Source: UBA3839 sp963627995
Lineage (GTDB): Bacteria > Bacteroidota > Bacteroidia > Bacteroidales > Bacteroidaceae
Reading direction: 5' to 3'
Length of the DNA stretch: 24,675 nt
Assembly (NCBI GenBank): GCA_963627995.1
Contig: CAVGCV010000026.1
Span: forward strand, 1 to 24,675
Under the pieces are notes generated by a model. It was given only the letters and a program-made list of their open reading frames with translations, made no database searches and was not told the DNA's origin. This document shows positions 22,509 through 24,675 of the stretch, one piece after another (the stretch's first letter is position 1; every line of letters begins with the position of its first letter). A program made the position numbers and the translations under genes.

Positions 22509-24479
22509 TCACCACCATCCGCCGCCGTCGTTGGCGATGGTGAACGTGACGGCGACATTGACGGCCTTGGCCGTCGTTTCGGAGAGGTAGCGGTACTGCA
22601 TGGTCACGGTGTGGACGTCGCCGCCGCTGCAGTTCCACGGATGGCATCCGCAGTCCAGCGAGAAGAGGTCGTCGCCCTCCAGGTAGACATGGACGTCGCC
22701 AGTGTTGAAGTCGGCCGTGTCGCCGCCGGCGTCGAACCACGCGCCGTAGGTGCCGGCGGCGGTGTTGTCGCCCTCGCTCCCGTCGGCGTTGAGCGGAACG
22801 AGCGAGAGGCTCGCGCCGGTGAGCGCTGACTCGGCCACGCCAAGGAGCGCGGCGAGCTCGGCCTTCGCGACGGCCACCTTCACGCTCTGGCTGTAGCCCC
22901 CGCTCTTGGAGAGCTCGTAGCGCCGCGTGAGCGTGCCGACAAGCTGGTAGGCGGACGGCGCGACGGTGGCGACGGTGTCGGGGTAGCCGGCGACAACCCC
23001 GTCAAGGTAGGCCAGCCGGTCTTGCAGCCACGCCTTCAGCTTGGCCGTCTCGGTGGCGGACGAGTAGCCCTTGACGGGCCAGCGTCCGTCCTCGCGCGAC
23101 TGCGGCGAGGTGTAGACGCTCGCGCCCGTGGCGGACTTGCCCCGCTGCGCCTCGTTCAGCCCGTCGATGTAGCGCTGCGTCTCCGCCCACGGGCCGAGGA
23201 AGAGGGAGTCGGAAATCTCCGCCCACCGCGCCTTGTACTGCCTGGCGAAGCGGCCGCTGGCGAAGAGGTCGGTGAAGAACTTCGGCACCTTGTAGCTGCC
23301 GTTCTGCTTGTAGGGGTTCGTGCCGAGCAGGGTCTTGGTGTGGCTGTCGAAGTAGCGGTGGCTGGTCGTCATGTTCTCCCAGCTGAAGTCGTAGCCCGCG
23401 TCCCAGTCCCACGCGGGGCCGAAGGTGAACTTGCCGCCCTTGTCGCGGAAGAAATAGACGCTGCGGGGGGCGGCGAGCTCCACGTTGTAGACGTACTCCT
23501 GCAGCTGCACCATGGCGATGTAGGAGGGAATGTCCATCAGCGCGGCCACGCGGTCGTAGTCGTGGTCCTTGATGGCCTGCTCCAGGACGGCGAACTCGTC
23601 GCGCACGGCGGCAAGCTGCTCGGCTGTGAGGTTCTTGGGCGACTTGACGCACACGGGCATCCGGTAGACCGACGACCAGAAGTTGTCGCCGGCGTCGGGG
23701 CTCAAGCCCGGGCCGTCGTCCAAGTCGAGGCTCATGAGCAGCCCCTCGGCCTCGTCGATGGCCACGCGGTTGCCGCCCACCTCCACCTGCTCGGTGAGCT
23801 GGTAGACGCCCTTGTAGTCGCCGTTGAGGAACAGCTCGACGAAGCGCGTGGGCGTGGTGAAGGGCAGCCCCATGTAGTCGGCGGCCTGCAGCGCGAAGGT
23901 GTTCATCATGTCGGTCATGTCGCGGTAGTTGGCGAGCAGCACCCAGTCCTTGTTCTTCTTGATGCCGAGCATCTTGCTGCTCGTGTCGAGCTTGATGCGG
24001 TAGGGTTTCTTCGGATACCACAGCCACGTGGAGTTGCCGCGCCCGCGGATGCGCCCCGGGCCGGAGAAGTCGGGGTACTCGCCCATGCCGTCGACGGACA
24101 CGTAGCAGCGCGTGTACTCGTCCTTGGAGGTGATGTCGCTCCCCGCGTCGGTCGTCACGTGCACGGCGAACACCTTGTGCTTGTTCTTCCCCCACTCCGA
24201 CAGGGTCTTCGAGAAGCGGATGCTGTCGACGCCCGCCGCGTACTTGCCCGACGGGGCCACGGCGAAAGGCACGACAATCGCCGCGTCGTCGGCGCGGTGC
24301 GCCCGCAGGGTCTTGCCGTCGGCGGAGAAGTCGAAGTAGGAGAAGTGGTCCATGCTGAGGGGGAACGCCCACGACCAGCCGCCGTAGCCCACGTGCACCT
24401 GGTGCCAGTCCTGCGCACGGACCTCGCCGGTGGCGAGCGCCACGGCGAGGAGCACGCCGGAAAGTAGAAGTTTTTTCAT
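22509..24479 (-). CDS. Secreted CotH-family kinase-like protein
   Basis: 656 aa. CotH proteins are atypical secreted protein kinases first known from Bacillus spore coats; Bacteroidetes carry many surface or periplasmic versions of unknown target. The signal peptide ends near VRAQ (residue 23), with no lipobox. Residues 47-90 contain 'FSADGKTLRAH' and 'GVDSIRFSK'. The CotH domain spans about 103-440: 'RGRGNSTW' (145-152), 'KDWVLLANYRD' (178-187), 'GVYQLTEQVEV' (224-234) and 'GPAWDWDAGYDF' (354-365). A C-terminal domain (about 528-650, 'GTYGAWFDAGG...VYLEGDDLF') may be of the DUF4859 type. It contains a C-G-C-H-P-W-N-C cluster (610-617). First gene of a three-gene operon with GH43, suggesting a link to polysaccharide handling or surface protein modification. 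Confidence 0.9.
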   Translation of the reverse strand: MKKLLLSGVLLAVALATGEVRAQDWHQVHVGYGGWSWAFPLSMDHFSYFDFSADGKTLRAHRADDAAIVVPFAVAPSGKYAAGVDSIRFSKTLSEWGKNKHKVFAVHVTTDAGSDITSKDEYTRCYVSVDGMGEYPDFSGPGRIRGRGNSTWLWYPKKPYRIKLDTSSKMLGIKKNKDWVLLANYRDMTDMMNTFALQAADYMGLPFTTPTRFVELFLNGDYKGVYQLTEQVEVGGNRVAIDEAEGLLMSLDLDDGPGLSPDAGDNFWSSVYRMPVCVKSPKNLTAEQLAAVRDEFAVLEQAIKDHDYDRVAALMDIPSYIAMVQLQEYVYNVELAAPRSVYFFRDKGGKFTFGPAWDWDAGYDFSWENMTTSHRYFDSHTKTLLGTNPYKQNGSYKVPKFFTDLFASGRFARQYKARWAEISDSLFLGPWAETQRYIDGLNEAQRGKSATGASVYTSPQSREDGRWPVKGYSSATETAKLKAWLQDRLAYLDGVVAGYPDTVATVAPSAYQLVGTLTRRYELSKSGGYSQSVKVAVAKAELAALLGVAESALTGASLSLVPLNADGSEGDNTAAGTYGAWFDAGGDTADFNTGDVHVYLEGDDLFSLDCGCHPWNCSGGDVHTVTMQYRYLSETTAKAVNVAVTFTIANDGGGWW

Positions 24480-24504
24480 GAAAGCGGTTAGTTAGCCTGG
24501 CAAG

Positions 24505-24537
24505 AAGGCCCTTCCCCGTTGGCGGGGGAACGGCTTT
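24505..24537 (-). promoter_or_regulatory. Imperfect hairpin in the CotH leader
   Basis: TTCCCC and GGGGAA (within 24512-24530) form the core of an imperfect hairpin with flanking AAGGC / GGCTT ends. It starts about 26 nt before the CotH start codon. It could influence translation or be a weak attenuator; there is no strong T-tract. Confidence 0.3.
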
Positions 24538-24552
24538 TCGTCGGAAGTCGTG

Positions 24553-24586
24553 CAAACTTAGCAAAAAATATTTATTGAATGTGCAA
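24553..24586 (-). promoter_or_regulatory. Promoter of the CotH-GH43 operon
   Basis: The minus strand reads TAAGTTTG (24560-24553), a full match to the TAnnTTTG -7 consensus. A TTG lies at 24586-24584, 23 nt upstream, a longer gap than usual, so the -33 element is uncertain. The intervening sequence is A/T-rich in an otherwise GC-rich region. Transcription would start near 24546, about 67 nt before the ATG at 24479. Confidence 0.5.
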
Positions 24587-24675
24587 GCCACACCTAAAAT
24601 CCTTGGAAAAAGAACATTTTGCCCCCTCCGCGCGGCCGGGCCGCCGCCCCGCTGGAAAGACCGCAGCACGGGGGA

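Noticed and set aside
22463..22558. Extended start of the small T9SS-like gene overlapping CotH
   Set aside because: The extra 32 residues run through the 9-base homopolymer and lack signal-peptide character; the Met at 22462 starts a standard signal peptide.

Overview
The window looks like a chromosomal segment of a high-GC member of the Bacteroidales, probably Prevotellaceae or a close relative. This rests on SusC/SusD pairs, many Cys-anchored lipoproteins, a type IX secretion (T9SS)-like C-terminal signal, and Bacteroidetes-type -33/-7 promoters (TTTG / TAnnTTTG) with no clear Shine-Dalgarno sequences. I cannot name a species. All eleven genes I support lie on the minus strand, so the window reads from right to left. 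I see no rRNA, tRNA, CRISPR array, insertion sequence or integrase.

Right end (24.6 to 20.0 kb): a three-gene operon behind a TAAGTTTG -7 box. It encodes a CotH-family secreted kinase-like protein, a small protein ending in a T9SS-like sorting domain, and a secreted GH43 enzyme resembling endo-1,5-alpha-L-arabinanases. All three share a short 'DG...VDSI.F' type segment. The operon runs into a GC-rich intergenic stretch of stacked inverted repeats that includes a probable terminator.

Centre (19.85 to 2.0 kb): one long operon of seven genes with a good promoter (TTTG-N20-TTCCTTTG), a leader of about 180 nt, and intergenic gaps of 52 nt or less. The order is FAS1 lipoprotein (four domains), SusC, SusD, FAS1 lipoprotein (two domains plus a beta-sandwich-like C-terminus), FAS1 lipoprotein (two domains plus C-terminus), SusC, SusD, then a strong hairpin terminator. 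It holds two complete outer-membrane SusCD importers and three probable surface lipoproteins with about eight fasciclin domains. It holds no recognisable glycoside hydrolase, lyase, protease or regulator. This is the most interesting part of the window: it looks like a multi-lipoprotein outer-membrane uptake or adhesion machine of unknown substrate.

Left end (1.94 to 0.1 kb): a monocistronic-looking gene for a probably cytoplasmic protein with TPR-like helices near its C-terminus. It has a near-leaderless start and its own terminator. A further hairpin with a T-tract at 20-52 reads on the plus strand and suggests a convergent plus-strand gene just outside the window. Apart from these hairpins I see nothing in 1-133, and nothing beyond promoter and leader in 24480-24675.
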